DNA of 64,000 nt from an uncultured Roseovarius sp. (GCA_947499555.1 CANMOU010000002.1:693001-757000); one strand, 5' to 3'. Counted from the first letter of the stretch, positions 9,572 to 18,636 are shown. Notes: generated by a model from the sequence alone, not told the origin. Translations and numbers: made by a program.

Positions 9572-9621
9572 GGAACTGTTAAGGGCCTGATGCGACACTT
9601 CCCGACAAACAGGAGAGTGCC

Positions 9622-10035
9622 ATGGCTGCAAGGACTGTAACTGATACAGCGACCCGAGATAAGAAAAGCGCAAAGCGTGAACGGGGCCGTCGCTCATTTC
9701 TGAACGGCCAAAGTGCAGAAGGCTTAGTGGCGAAGGCTTATCTGGCTGCCGGCTCAGTCCTGCTTGAGACCCGCTGGCGTGGAAAAGCGGGCGAAATCGA
9801 TCTGATCTTTCTCGAACGCGGCACTTACGTTTTCTGCGAAGTGAAAGCTGCGCACACGCATGAAGCTGCAATGCAAAGACTTCTGCCTGGCCAGATGCAG
9901 CGCATCTACATGGCAGCGTCGGAGTATCTTTCAAAAACGCCCGATGGTCAGTTGAGCGACGTGCGCTTTGATCTGGCCTCTGTCGACGCAAAGGGCGAAG
10001 TGGGTATTGTGCAAAATGCATTCGGTCATTTCTGA
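9622..10035 (+). CDS. YraN family protein (UPF0102), endonuclease-like fold
   Basis: A 137-residue protein of the UPF0102 family, which has a restriction-endonuclease-like core. The expected catalytic pattern is visible: GEIDLIF near 57-63, followed by FCEVKAA near 73-79 (E...D...ExK). The N-terminus is basic. The biological role is unproven; a nuclease of structured DNA or RNA is the usual guess. An AGGAG Shine-Dalgarno precedes ATG 9622. It sits between rsmI and gshB, probably in one operon. Confidence 0.85.
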   Translation: MAARTVTDTATRDKKSAKRERGRRSFLNGQSAEGLVAKAYLAAGSVLLETRWRGKAGEIDLIFLERGTYVFCEVKAAHTHEAAMQRLLPGQMQRIYMAASEYLSKTPDGQLSDVRFDLASVDAKGEVGIVQNAFGHF

Positions 10036-10092
10036 TTTGCACACCGCTGTCCAATCCCCCATGTAGGAAAAACCAAAGTCTGGAGACCCTGC

Positions 10093-11028
10093 ATGAAGGT
10101 TGCGTTCCAAATGGACCCGATCGGTCCGATTGACATCAATGGCGACAGCACGTTTCGAATTGCGCTGGAGGCACAGGCGCGTGGCCACGAGCTTTTTTAC
10201 TATACGCCTGATCGCCTTGCTTATGATCAAGGGCTTGTGACGGCGCGGGGTTGGCCTTTGCAGGTTCAGAAAGTTGAAGGGGATCATTTCAAGCTTGGTC
10301 AGGAACAGGTCGTTGATCTGTCTGACTTTGATGTCGTCTGGCTCCGGCAGGATCCACCATTTGATATGTTCTACATAACGACAACGCATCTGCTTGATCG
10401 ACTGATGCCGGGTACCTTGGTGGTCAACGATCCTTTCTGGGTGCGGAACTATCCAGAAAAACTTCTTATCCTTGATTTTCCCGACCTCATGCCGCCAACG
10501 GCGATCGCGCGTGATCTTCGGACTATCCGCGCTTTCAAAGAAGAACATGGCGATGTGATCCTTAAGCCGCTCTACGGAAACGGCGGTGCCGGTGTTTTCT
10601 TTTTGCCGGAAGGGGACAAGAACCTTAGCAGTCTGCACGAGCTTTTTACCGGGTTCAGCCGCGAACCTTTGATTGTGCAGAAATACCTTCCCGAGATCAA
10701 AGATGGCGATAAGCGTGTCATCCTGGTCGATGGTGAGCCTGTTGGCGCCATCAACCGGCTTCCAGCGCAGGGCGAGACACGCTCGAACATGCATGTCGGA
10801 GGTCGACCGGAGAAAGTGGCGCTCACAGAGCGCGACAGGGAGATTTGCGCCACGATCGGGCCGCTTCTCAAGGAGAAGGGCCAGGTTTTTGTCGGAATTG
10901 ATGTCATTGGCACTTATCTGACCGAAATCAACGTCACTTCGCCAACGGGCATCCAAGAGTTGGAACGTTTCGATGGCACCAACACGGCCGAGAAAATCTG
11001 GCAGGTGATTGAGGCCAAACGCGCGTGA
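10093..11028 (+). CDS. gshB: Glutathione synthase
   Basis: A 311-residue ATP-grasp enzyme joining gamma-glutamylcysteine and glycine to make glutathione in the cytosol. The N-terminal domain opens [10 protein letters not shown] and the ATP-grasp region occupies about 125-310. The C-terminal Mg/ATP-binding motif INVTSPTG lies near 280, with the substrate region GGRPEKV near 237. It has normal length, and a GGAG Shine-Dalgarno lies before ATG. The downstream esterase starts inside its stop region (GTGA, 4-bp overlap), so the two are translationally coupled. A glutathione transferase gene lies 2.5 kb away. Confidence 0.96.
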   Translation: MKVAFQMDPIGPIDINGDSTFRIALEAQARGHELFYYTPDRLAYDQGLVTARGWPLQVQKVEGDHFKLGQEQVVDLSDFDVVWLRQDPPFDMFYITTTHLLDRLMPGTLVVNDPFWVRNYPEKLLILDFPDLMPPTAIARDLRTIRAFKEEHGDVILKPLYGNGGAGVFFLPEGDKNLSSLHELFTGFSREPLIVQKYLPEIKDGDKRVILVDGEPVGAINRLPAQGETRSNMHVGGRPEKVALTERDREICATIGPLLKEKGQVFVGIDVIGTYLTEINVTSPTGIQELERFDGTNTAEKIWQVIEAKRA

Positions 11029-11936
11029 GCCTTGCCCGTCCAATCCTGAACACGTGGCTGCGGTGGACAGAGAAGACTTTTCTGGCCCGCGCGGAAGATC
11101 CACTTCAGATCCGTCGATCCTTTGAAACCAAAGCGCGGTTCTACTTTCACGCGCCCTTTGGCACCCAGTTCTCTGAAGAGGTTATAGGCGGGCGTGATGT
11201 GCAGTGGGCCTGTGCACGCGGGATTGAAAAAAATGCGAGCCCCGTTCTGCTCTACTTTCATGGCGGCGCATATGTTTTCGGCTCGCCGAAAACCCATCGT
11301 GCCATGTTGGCGCGCCTGTCGGTCGAGACAGGTTTGCCCACTTGCCTTGCAAGTTATCGACTGGCACCGGAGCATCCCTTTCCCGCAGCACTGGAAGATG
11401 CGCTGGATGTCTATCGGGCTATGATGGATCGTGCTGGCGGCGTCATTTTGGGCGGCGACAGCGCTGGCGGCGGATTGGCTTTGGCGTTGCAAGCCGAGAT
11501 TTGCAGACTCAACTTGCCAAATCCGCTTGGCGTGTTTGCTTTTTCGCCTTTGACGGACCTGACCTATTCGGGTGAGAGTTTCGTGGAACAAGCTGTTGCC
11601 GAAGTCATTCTTCCTGCGGAACGTGCGCAGGAAAGTGCGGATTACTATCTTGATGGCGCGGATCCCAAAGACCCACGCGCGTCGCCGCTATTTGCGGACT
11701 TCATAGGCGCGCCGTCGATTTGGATGTGTGTGGGCGACACTGAAATTCTTCTGGATGACACGCGTCGCATGGCCGAACATCTGCGGTCACAGAACGTTTC
11801 GGTTACCGAGATTGTCGAACATGACCTGCCACATGTCTGGCCGATTTTTCACAATCTGCTGCCCGAGGCTCGAACAACGCTGCGTGAGCTTGCTGGCTGG
11901 ATTACATCTCTTTCGCGCCACTCAAGCGATAGCTGA
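11025..11936 (+). CDS. Alpha/beta hydrolase, hormone-sensitive-lipase-like esterase
   Basis: A 303-residue carboxylesterase-type hydrolase. The HSL-family oxyanion motif HGGAY is at 79-83, the nucleophile motif GDSAGG at 144-149 (Ser146), [10 protein letters not shown] at 111-120, the likely catalytic Asp in the segment after CVGDTEILL, and the His in HVWPIF near the end. No signal peptide is seen, so it is cytoplasmic. The substrate is unknown. It starts at GTG 11025, overlapping the gshB stop by 4 bases, which suggests co-expression with glutathione synthesis. Its tail overlaps the end of the convergent comM by 35 bases. Confidence 0.88.
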   Translation: MSLARPILNTWLRWTEKTFLARAEDPLQIRRSFETKARFYFHAPFGTQFSEEVIGGRDVQWACARGIEKNASPVLLYFHGGAYVFGSPKTHRAMLARLSVETGLPTCLASYRLAPEHPFPAALEDALDVYRAMMDRAGGVILGGDSAGGGLALALQAEICRLNLPNPLGVFAFSPLTDLTYSGESFVEQAVAEVILPAERAQESADYYLDGADPKDPRASPLFADFIGAPSIWMCVGDTEILLDDTRRMAEHLRSQNVSVTEIVEHDLPHVWPIFHNLLPEARTTLRELAGWITSLSRHSSDS

Positions 11937-13416
11937 CCGCCTCGGCGATATGCGTACGGCTGACTTTTTCGGCGACTTCCAGGTCGGCAATCGTGCGCGC
12001 GACGCGTAAGACGCGGTGATAGCCGCGCGCCGAGAGTCCAAAGCGTTCCGCGACCTTATTGATCAACTCGCGCCCGTCCGTATCTGGCGTGGCGATGTCT
12101 TCCAGTATTTCGCCTTCTGCATCGGCGTTAAGGTGTATGCCCGGGGCGTCCTTGAACCGGGTGGCTTGAACAGTACGTGCCGCCATGACACGCGAGGCGA
12201 CGACAGCAGAGCTGTCACCGGAGGCTGGTAGATCAAGGTCGCGGAAGGCGACGGGCGGTACGTCGACGCGAAGATCAAAGCGGTCCAGGAGCGGGCCAGA
12301 AATGCGCCCCATGTAATCTTCGCCGCAGACAGGGGCGCGCGAACAAGCGCGCGCGGGGTCAGTGAGATGCCCGCATTTGCACGGGTTAGCGGCTGCGACG
12401 AGCATGAACCTGCATGGGTATTTCACGTGAGCGTTTGCCCGCGCGACCATCACCTCTCCGGATTCGATCGGTTGGCGCAGTGTCTCCAAGACCGGGCGGG
12501 GGAATTCGGGGAATTCGTCCAGAAAAAGAACGCCGTTATGGGCCAGGCTAATCTCTCCGGGTCCGGCGCGCCGCCCGCCACCAACAATAGCTGCCATCGA
12601 GGCCGTGTGATGGGGTTCGCGAAAGGGGCGTGTCCGGTTTATCCCGCCCTCGTCAAGCAAGCCTGCCAGAGAATGGATCATCGATGTTTCCAAAGCCTCA
12701 GATGCGCTCAGCGGCGGCAAAAGGCCTGGCAGGCGTGCAGCCAACATGGATTTGCCGGAACCAGGGGTTCCCACCATCAGAAGGTGATGGCGTCCCGCAG
12801 CGGCAATTTCGAGCGCACGCTTCGCGCGTTCCTGACCTTTGACATCGCGCAGATCACGGCCCGAGTCATCCTTGGTTACTTCGCCCGGTTGCGCCGGAGC
12901 AAGCGGAGATTGCCCTGTATAGTGGCGCACAACATCGGCCAGACTTGCAGCGCCGATGACCTCCGCTGATCCGACCCAGGCGGCCTCTGATCCGGACCCC
13001 TTTGGGCAAAGCAATGTGCGTTGCGCTTCGGCCGCCGTCATCGCCGCCGGAAGGGCACCCACGACTGGGACCAGCGAACCATCAAGAGATAGCTCACCAA
13101 GCGAGCAGGTTCCTTCCACGGCGTCCCGCGGAATTATTTCCAGCGCCGCCAGGAGCGCGAGCGCAATGGGCAGGTCAAAATGACTGCCCTCTTTGGGCAT
13201 ATCAGCCGGCGAAAGATTGATCGTGATACGTTTGGAAGGAAGGGCAATCGCCATGGAACTGAGTGCTGTACGCACCCGGTCACGGGCTTCGCTCACCGCT
13301 TTGTCTGGCAGTCCCACCAAGGAGAAAGCGGGTAGGCCCGGCGTGACAGCGCATTGTACCTCTACCGATTTGGCCTCAACGCCCTCGAAGGCAACGGTGT
13401 AGGCGCGCGCAACCAT
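11902..13416 (-). CDS. comM: ComM/YifB family AAA+ ATPase
   Basis: A 504-residue protein: N-terminal Lon-protease-like domain (about 1-165), AAA+ magnesium-chelatase-type ATPase with Walker A GTPGSGKS at 216-223 and a Walker B region VLFLDEFPEF, and a C-terminal Mg-chelatase-like domain. ComM is a hexameric branch-migration helicase that promotes integration of taken-up DNA during natural transformation, and in Rhodobacter it supports uptake of gene-transfer-agent DNA. A CtrA-like site lies about 52-66 bases before the start. The downstream neighbour is the convergent esterase gene. Confidence 0.93.
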   Translation of the reverse strand: MVARAYTVAFEGVEAKSVEVQCAVTPGLPAFSLVGLPDKAVSEARDRVRTALSSMAIALPSKRITINLSPADMPKEGSHFDLPIALALLAALEIIPRDAVEGTCSLGELSLDGSLVPVVGALPAAMTAAEAQRTLLCPKGSGSEAAWVGSAEVIGAASLADVVRHYTGQSPLAPAQPGEVTKDDSGRDLRDVKGQERAKRALEIAAAGRHHLLMVGTPGSGKSMLAARLPGLLPPLSASEALETSMIHSLAGLLDEGGINRTRPFREPHHTASMAAIVGGGRRAGPGEISLAHNGVLFLDEFPEFPRPVLETLRQPIESGEVMVARANAHVKYPCRFMLVAAANPCKCGHLTDPARACSRAPVCGEDYMGRISGPLLDRFDLRVDVPPVAFRDLDLPASGDSSAVVASRVMAARTVQATRFKDAPGIHLNADAEGEILEDIATPDTDGRELINKVAERFGLSARGYHRVLRVARTIADLEVAEKVSRTHIAEAVSYRLSGAKEM

Positions 13417-13467
13417 ATGTGACCTAATTTTCCTTGCTTCCCCGTCACTTGGGTAGCGCGAAAGAGG

Positions 13468-13482
13468 TTGATGAAAGGTTAA
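13468..13482 (-). promoter_or_regulatory. CtrA-like binding site upstream of comM
   Basis: Read on the minus strand the site is TTAA-N7-TCAA, seven of eight bases of the CtrA consensus TTAA-N7-TTAA. The first half is TTAACC, as in many CtrA half-sites. It overlaps the stop codon of the upstream GST gene and lies about 52 bases before the comM ATG. Confidence 0.5.
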
Positions 13483-14363
13483 TGTGCTTCGCCAGCATTT
13501 CGCAGTTCAACGAATTTTGGCCAGGCTTCGGGATCATGCACAGTTTTGTCTCGGCAAAACGCATTGCAGAACCCGAAAACGCGGTCTTCACTTTGCATGT
13601 AATGTGTGACGGGCTTACCAGAGTACGGGCATTTGGTATTTTCCGGCGGTCCCGTTTCAACCGGTTTGGCGGGCTGCGGCTTTGGGCCCGGCCAGTCTGT
13701 TTTGGGCAGGTTCATCTCGTAGGGAACCGGATCATAAGTCCTGGTGAGGCCCATCGCGCGCCATCGACGAAAACTCGGGTCGTTCAGCGTGGTCTCCACA
13801 TAGGTCTGAGCCGTTTCGCCAACCGGCAGAGCGTAACCGGCAATCCGCGCGGCAACGGGTGCATAAAATACATCGGCAAGGCTGTAATCGCCGAAAAGCC
13901 AAGGGCGCTCCGCTCCGTGCCTGTCGCGTGCGAGTGACCACAGCGTCTGTAGGCGGTCAAGCTCTTCCAGAACGGCATCTGATGGCCGAAATCCTACCCA
14001 CTGATGCAATAGTTGCATGGGGCATTCCCCTCGGAGTGCCCCGAAGCCCGAATGCATTTCGGCGGTAACAGAACGCGCAAGGGCGCGTGCCGAGGGTTCG
14101 GTCGGCCAAAACCCTTTGTCCGAATGTCTCTCTGCCAGTGTCTCGGCCATGGCGAGCGTGTCAAAAACGATCACGCCCTCACCATCGCGCATCGCAGGCA
14201 CAAGTCGCGCCGGGTGAAGCGCAGCAAGATCCTGTGCCATAGTGCCATCATAAAGGCCCACGATATGGGTGTTGAACGGGATGTCGAACTTCTCGAACAT
14301 CAACCATCCGCGCAAGGACCAGCTTGAGAAACTGCGGTCGCCGATAAACAGATCATAGGTCAT
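13479..14363 (-). CDS. Glutathione S-transferase with C-terminal TRASH-type metal motif
   Basis: A 294-residue protein. Residues 1-80 form the thioredoxin-like GST N-domain with FSSWSLRGW at 12-20, and about 95-215 the helical C-domain. Then comes a Pro-rich linker (222-240) and an extra segment with Cys245, Cys266 and Cys270. Their spacing, C-X20-C-X3-C, fits the TRASH heavy-metal motif C-X19-22-C-X3-C. A typical GST would end near 215-225, so this is a fusion. It probably conjugates or reduces glutathione adducts; metal binding is inferred. comM lies directly downstream. Confidence 0.85.
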   Translation of the reverse strand: MTYDLFIGDRSFSSWSLRGWLMFEKFDIPFNTHIVGLYDGTMAQDLAALHPARLVPAMRDGEGVIVFDTLAMAETLAERHSDKGFWPTEPSARALARSVTAEMHSGFGALRGECPMQLLHQWVGFRPSDAVLEELDRLQTLWSLARDRHGAERPWLFGDYSLADVFYAPVAARIAGYALPVGETAQTYVETTLNDPSFRRWRAMGLTRTYDPVPYEMNLPKTDWPGPKPQPAKPVETGPPENTKCPYSGKPVTHYMQSEDRVFGFCNAFCRDKTVHDPEAWPKFVELRNAGEAH

Positions 14364-14421
14364 TTTTCGAGCTTAATTTGAGAATGGGCCCAGCCCTAAC
14401 GATGATTTGTGCGCTGGTTGA

Positions 14422-15000
14422 TCACGGCAAGTGATTGATCCGCTCCACGCGCCAGCCTGCTCTTTGCTGGACAAGCGTCGTCACCGACAGATTGTCAATC
14501 CGGTGGCCTATGGCCTCTTCAGGCGCCAGCCCCTCGGCCCGTTGAACTTGTGTAAGGATTACACCGATATGCGCGACCGCTATGATATCGGCATCCGGGT
14601 AAGTGGTATTCAAATTGTCTACGGCCTTTGAGACACGCTCTGCAGCTGTGTTCCAGCTTTCACCGCCAGGCGGCGACACATCCCCCGGAGTTTCCCAATA
14701 TGCGCGGGAAAGTTCTGGATGTGATTGTGCGACTTCATCAAAATGTTTGCCATCCCACTCGCCAAAATGAAATTCACGAAGGTCAAATCGGCTTTTGAGG
14801 CGTGTGCGTTTGTCGGACAGCACATCAGCCGTCGCAACCGCGCGAAGTAGATCGGATGAGATTACCAGAGCATCTTTTGGCAGGAACGCATTAAGACGGG
14901 CGATCTGCGCATGATCAGAAAGGTCGGCGGGGACATCACGCCAGCCGACAAAAGTTTTTTGATGTGTCGGACCGTGCCGCACCCAATGCCAGGTTGTCAC
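14422..15000 (-). CDS. Histidine phosphatase, CobC-like
   Basis: A 192-residue phosphoglycerate-mutase-fold phosphatase. The phospho-acceptor motif RHGPT is at 8-12 (His9), with a second conserved His in VAHIGV near 143. In cobalamin synthesis CobC removes phosphate from alpha-ribazole phosphate or adenosylcobalamin phosphate. The role is supported by context: its ATG overlaps the cobU stop by 4 bases (ATGA). Without that neighbour the substrate could not be assigned. Confidence 0.8.
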   Translation of the reverse strand: MTTWHWVRHGPTHQKTFVGWRDVPADLSDHAQIARLNAFLPKDALVISSDLLRAVATADVLSDKRTRLKSRFDLREFHFGEWDGKHFDEVAQSHPELSRAYWETPGDVSPPGGESWNTAAERVSKAVDNLNTTYPDADIIAVAHIGVILTQVQRAEGLAPEEAIGHRIDNLSVTTLVQQRAGWRVERINHLP

Positions 15001-15518
15001 GGCAGCGTGCCTTTCAGGACTTGCGGCAGGCCTGCAATGACATTGACGACCAAATCCGCTTTTGTGGCGACTTTTTGGTTAAGCCTTCCCTGCGCGTCGC
15101 GGAACTGCCGTGCGAGTGCATTCTCTGGCACAACGGACATCCCAACTTCATTGGTAACGATCACAACGGGTGCCGGGCACAGTGCGAAACCGGCCATCAA
15201 TTCTGCCTCGGCTTCCTCCAGCGGCTTTTCAGCCAATATTTGGTTGCTCAACCACATTGTCAGGCAATCAAGCAAAACGGCCGTATCACCACTTATCGTT
15301 GCAAGCATCCTGCCGACATCCAAAGGTTCTTCGATGGTGCGCCAGCCTTCGCCACGCTGCTCTCGATGTCGCTTCAGCTTGGCGCGCATTTCCGCGTCAT
15401 GCGCCTGCGCGGTTGCGAGGTAGACGAGGCTGCGCCCGGTACCTTTCACCAGACTTTCGGCGAAGTCAGACTTCCCCGATGCCGCACCGCCGATAACCAA
15501 ACTCAAACCCGGTAGCAT
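14997..15518 (-). CDS. cobU: Adenosylcobinamide kinase / guanylyltransferase
   Basis: A 173-residue bifunctional enzyme (CobU, called CobP in Pseudomonas) that phosphorylates adenosylcobinamide and then transfers GMP to it in the lower-ligand assembly of vitamin B12. The P-loop GGAASGKS is at 10-17, and the guanylylation His lies in the KRHREQRGEGW segment near 49-59. It is normal in length and translationally coupled to the CobC-like phosphatase. No other cob genes are in the window. It is divergent from rpoH2 with a 100-bp promoter region between. Confidence 0.93.
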   Translation of the reverse strand: MLPGLSLVIGGAASGKSDFAESLVKGTGRSLVYLATAQAHDAEMRAKLKRHREQRGEGWRTIEEPLDVGRMLATISGDTAVLLDCLTMWLSNQILAEKPLEEAEAELMAGFALCPAPVVIVTNEVGMSVVPENALARQFRDAQGRLNQKVATKADLVVNVIAGLPQVLKGTLP

Positions 15519-15537
15519 TCTGAAATGACTCTTTTTT

Positions 15538-15566
15538 TGATCCAGTTTCCGAATGCATCCGTAACA
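15538..15566 (+). promoter_or_regulatory. Candidate ECF sigma-E (RpoE/ChrR-type) promoter of rpoH2
   Basis: TGATCC at 15538-15543, an 18-base spacer, then TAACA at 15562-15566. This matches the Rhodobacter sphaeroides sigma-E promoter form (TGATC, 18 bases, TA-rich -10). It lies 53 bases before the ATG of rpoH2, whose R. sphaeroides orthologue is a known sigma-E target in the singlet-oxygen response. Confidence 0.65.
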
Positions 15567-15618
15567 ACAAGTGAAAAATAAAAAAAGGTCACTAGCAACA
15601 TCATCCAGGGAGCAAGAG

Positions 15619-16497
15619 ATGGCATTGGACAGCGGTTATAATTCGGACATGTCACGCGCAGCAATGCGCGCTGAACTTTTGGACGCTGACACCGAACGTG
15701 ACCTGGCCTATGCGTGGCGCGATCAACGGGATGAGCAAGCGCTGCATCGCCTTATCACTGCCTACATGCGATTGGCGATCTCGATGGCCGCCAAATATCG
15801 CCGTTACGGAGCCCCGATGAGCGATCTCATTCAGGAGGCGGGCCTTGGGCTTATGAAGGCGGCTGACAAGTTCGATCCGGATCGCGGTGTGCGGTTCTCG
15901 ACCTACGCCGTCTGGTGGATCAAAGCGTCGATCCAGGACTACGTGATGCGGAACTGGTCAATGGTGCGGACGGGTTCCACAAGCAGCCAGAAATCTCTGT
16001 TTTTCAACATGCGCCGCGTGCAGGCTCGCTTGGAGCGGGAAGCCATGGCCCGTGGTGAGAAGCTCGACGGCCACCAGTTGCGCGAGATGATTTCGCATGA
16101 GGTCGGTGTGCCTCTGCGCGATGTCGAGATGATGGAAGGGCGTCTCTCGGGTTCAGATTTCTCACTCAATGCAACGCAAGCGTCCGACGAAGAGGGCCGG
16201 GAGTGGATTGACACCATCGAAGATGAAGGCCCGCGCGGAGATGAGGTGGTCGAGGAAGATCACGACATGGGCACGCTTCGCAACTGGCTGACGGAGGCAA
16301 TGTCGCGTCTCAACGATCGCGAGCGCTTTATTGTCCGCGAGCGCAAGCTGCGAGACGATGCGCGCACGTTAGAAAGCCTTGGCGAAGAGCTTAGCCTTTC
16401 GAAGGAACGTGTCAGGCAGATCGAGGCAGCGGCCTTCCAGAAAATGCGCCGCTATCTTGAAAAACAGGGAACCGAGGTTCAAAACCTGTTGGCATGA
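15619..16497 (+). CDS. rpoH: RNA polymerase heat-shock sigma factor, RpoH-II type
   Basis: A 292-residue sigma-70 family member with regions 2 (about 40-110), 3 and 4 (about 225-285). The RpoH box shows as SSQKSLFFNMRR at 122-133, just after region 2, which separates RpoH from housekeeping sigma. Rhodobacterales carry two RpoH factors; the N-terminal sequence and this context suit RpoH-II, which serves oxidative and singlet-oxygen stress. ATG 15619 (after AGGGAG) is chosen over an upstream GTG at 15571. It overlaps the next gene by 4 bases (ATGA). An ECF-type promoter lies upstream. Confidence 0.92.
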   Translation: MALDSGYNSDMSRAAMRAELLDADTERDLAYAWRDQRDEQALHRLITAYMRLAISMAAKYRRYGAPMSDLIQEAGLGLMKAADKFDPDRGVRFSTYAVWWIKASIQDYVMRNWSMVRTGSTSSQKSLFFNMRRVQARLEREAMARGEKLDGHQLREMISHEVGVPLRDVEMMEGRLSGSDFSLNATQASDEEGREWIDTIEDEGPRGDEVVEEDHDMGTLRNWLTEAMSRLNDRERFIVRERKLRDDARTLESLGEELSLSKERVRQIEAAAFQKMRRYLEKQGTEVQNLLA

Positions 16498-17318
16498 TAC
16501 GTGCCAGTCTTATCGGTCTTTCATCCCTGCTACTCCTGCCGCTGCCATCATGGGCCAGCAATGAGGTGCCTTCTTTTGACGATGACGTCCTGTCAGAGTT
16601 TGCAGAAGCTGATGTTGTCATCTTGGGCGAGGTTCATGACAACCCGGCGCACCATGTCGTACAGGCGGAGATCACCAGACACGTCTCGCCAAACGCCATC
16701 ATCTTCGAGATGCTATCCGAAGATCAGGCGCGCACTATAACATCGGCCAACAAGCAGGACGAAGCTACACTAGAAGCGGCTCTGGATTGGAATGCATCCG
16801 GCTGGCCAGATTTCTCGATGTACTACCCGATCTTTTCGGTTACACCCGAAGCGCGCATCTATGGCGCGCAAATCAATCGATCGATGGCCCGTCAAGCGAT
16901 GTCAGAGGGCGTAGAGGCCGTGCTTGGAGACAGCGCCGCGGAACTTGGGCTGATCACATCATTGCCCGAGGCTGAGCAAGCCGAGAGAGAAGTGCTTCAG
17001 GCGAAGGCGCATTGTGATGCTTTGCCAACCGAAATGCTGCCTGCAATGGTGACAGTGCAACGTCTCCGCGACGCTGTTCTGGCTCGCACGGCAATTCAAG
17101 CTTTGGACGAAACAGGTGGTCCGGTGATCGTGATAACCGGAAACGGCCATGCACGCGCCGATTGGGGCATGCCAGTATATCTCAGGCGGTTGAGGCCGGA
17201 GATCAATATTGTCACACTCGGTCAAGGAGAAGATGGAAGGCCGCCCCCCGGTCAGTTTGATCTGGTTTTGTCGTCGACCGCGCCGGAGCGTGATGATCCT
17301 TGTGCTGCTTTCAACTAG
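16494..17318 (+). CDS. ChaN-like (DUF399) periplasmic protein, possible haem-binding
   Basis: A 274-residue protein with a signal peptide (about 1-21, ending PSWA). ChaN/DUF399 motifs are ILGEVHDNPAHH near 43-54 and GNGHARADWGMP near 215-226. ChaN of Campylobacter is an iron-regulated lipoprotein binding haem; no lipobox Cys is seen here, so this one should be soluble in the periplasm. It starts inside the rpoH2 stop (4-bp overlap), so it is translated together with the stress sigma factor. Binding of haem and its link to oxidative stress are inferred. Confidence 0.8.
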   Translation: MIRASLIGLSSLLLLPLPSWASNEVPSFDDDVLSEFAEADVVILGEVHDNPAHHVVQAEITRHVSPNAIIFEMLSEDQARTITSANKQDEATLEAALDWNASGWPDFSMYYPIFSVTPEARIYGAQINRSMARQAMSEGVEAVLGDSAAELGLITSLPEAEQAEREVLQAKAHCDALPTEMLPAMVTVQRLRDAVLARTAIQALDETGGPVIVITGNGHARADWGMPVYLRRLRPEINIVTLGQGEDGRPPPGQFDLVLSSTAPERDDPCAAFN

Positions 17319-17390
17319 CTCTGTTGGCCGGCCCTTGTGTTGAACAATGCACGCGCATAGTCTCGGCGCTGGTATGTTAGGACGGCGCGG

Positions 17391-18584
17391 ATGCTCGCAT
17401 CGAGACGAATTTTGCTAATCATCGGCGGTGGAATTGCCGCCTATAAATCTCTGGACCTCATCCGGCGTCTGAAAGAGCGCGGGGCGACGGTTACGCCCGT
17501 ACTTACACGCGCCGGATCAGAGTTTGTGAGGCCCCTGTCGGTCTCCGCTCTGGCCGGTCAGAAAGTATTTCAGGATCTTTTTGATCTGACTGACGAGGCC
17601 GAGATGGGCCACATTGAACTTAGCCGAAGTGCGGATCTTCTTGTCATCGCACCGGGGACGGCGGATCTGATGGCGAAGATGGCGCAAGGCCATGCCGATG
17701 ATCTCGCTTCAACTTTGCTGCTTGCCACCGACACGCCCGTGCTTGTGGCGCCTGCGATGAATGTGCGCATGTGGGATCATCCGGCGACCCAGCGAAACGT
17801 CAAAATGCTCAAAGAGGACGGAGTGCGTTTTGTCGGGCCCAATGAAGGCGACATGGCGTGTGGCGAATATGGGCCTGGACGCATGGCCGAGCCGTTGGAA
17901 ATCGTCGCGGCGATTGAGGCGTATCTGGCTGATGGCCCTCTCGCAGGCAGGCGTATTCTGGTGACATCCGGTCCGACGCATGAACCGATTGATCCCGTTC
18001 GCTATATCGCCAACCGGTCCTCTGGGGCGCAGGGCACAGCGATTGCCACTGCCCTGTCGGCTCTTGGTGCCGAGGTGGTCTTTGTCACCGGTCCCGCAGA
18101 TGTTCCGCCGCCGGAAGGCGTTTTGGTTGTCCCGGTGCAGACGGCTCAAGAAATGTATGAGGCCGTCAAGGCTGCATTGCCTGTCGATGCCGGTGTGTTT
18201 GCTGCGGCGGTGGCTGACTGGCGCGTGGCGTCCGCCTCTGACCGTAAATTGAAGAAAACCAAGGATGGTCTGCCGGATCTTTCCTTCGCAGAAAACCCCG
18301 ACATTCTGGCGACGGTTTCTAAGATGAAAAAGAACCGCCCCGGCCTCGTTGTCGGCTTTGCTGCAGAAACCGATGACGTGCTGAACCACGCCACCGCGAA
18401 GCGCAAACGCAAAGGCTGTGACTGGATTGTCGCCAATGACGTCAGTCCGGCGACCGGGATCATGGGTGGGTCTGAGAATGATGTGACATTGATCACCGCG
18501 GACGGATCAGAGGATTGGCCGCGTTTGTCGAAAACGCAAGTCGCAAAGCGTCTTGCCCAGAAGATCGCGGAGGCGCTTGCGTGA
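17391..18584 (+). CDS. coaBC: Phosphopantothenoylcysteine synthetase/decarboxylase
   Basis: A 397-residue bifunctional coenzyme A enzyme. The N-terminal flavin-dependent decarboxylase CoaC starts with GGGIAAYKS at 12-20, has active-site His74 in GHIELS, the conserved PAMNVRMW at 121-128, and catalytic Cys157 in [16 protein letters not shown]. The CoaB ligase begins near 187, with [13 protein letters not shown] at 194-206. Complete. It heads a tight plus-strand run: dut, moeB-like, M3 peptidase, rppH and a secreted protein. No clear terminator separates it from dut. Confidence 0.97.
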   Translation: MLASRRILLIIGGGIAAYKSLDLIRRLKERGATVTPVLTRAGSEFVRPLSVSALAGQKVFQDLFDLTDEAEMGHIELSRSADLLVIAPGTADLMAKMAQGHADDLASTLLLATDTPVLVAPAMNVRMWDHPATQRNVKMLKEDGVRFVGPNEGDMACGEYGPGRMAEPLEIVAAIEAYLADGPLAGRRILVTSGPTHEPIDPVRYIANRSSGAQGTAIATALSALGAEVVFVTGPADVPPPEGVLVVPVQTAQEMYEAVKAALPVDAGVFAAAVADWRVASASDRKLKKTKDGLPDLSFAENPDILATVSKMKKNRPGLVVGFAAETDDVLNHATAKRKRKGCDWIVANDVSPATGIMGGSENDVTLITADGSEDWPRLSKTQVAKRLAQKIAEALA

Positions 18585-18636
18585 ACTGCCGTGTGCCTCC
18601 GGAGAAGATGTTTCGTGCAGGAAAAAAGGTCTGCCG

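Noticed and set aside
9931-11103. Minus-strand open frame across yraN, gshB and the esterase
   Set aside because: All three genes on the plus strand are conserved families; the antisense product shows no recognisable domain or plausible start signal.
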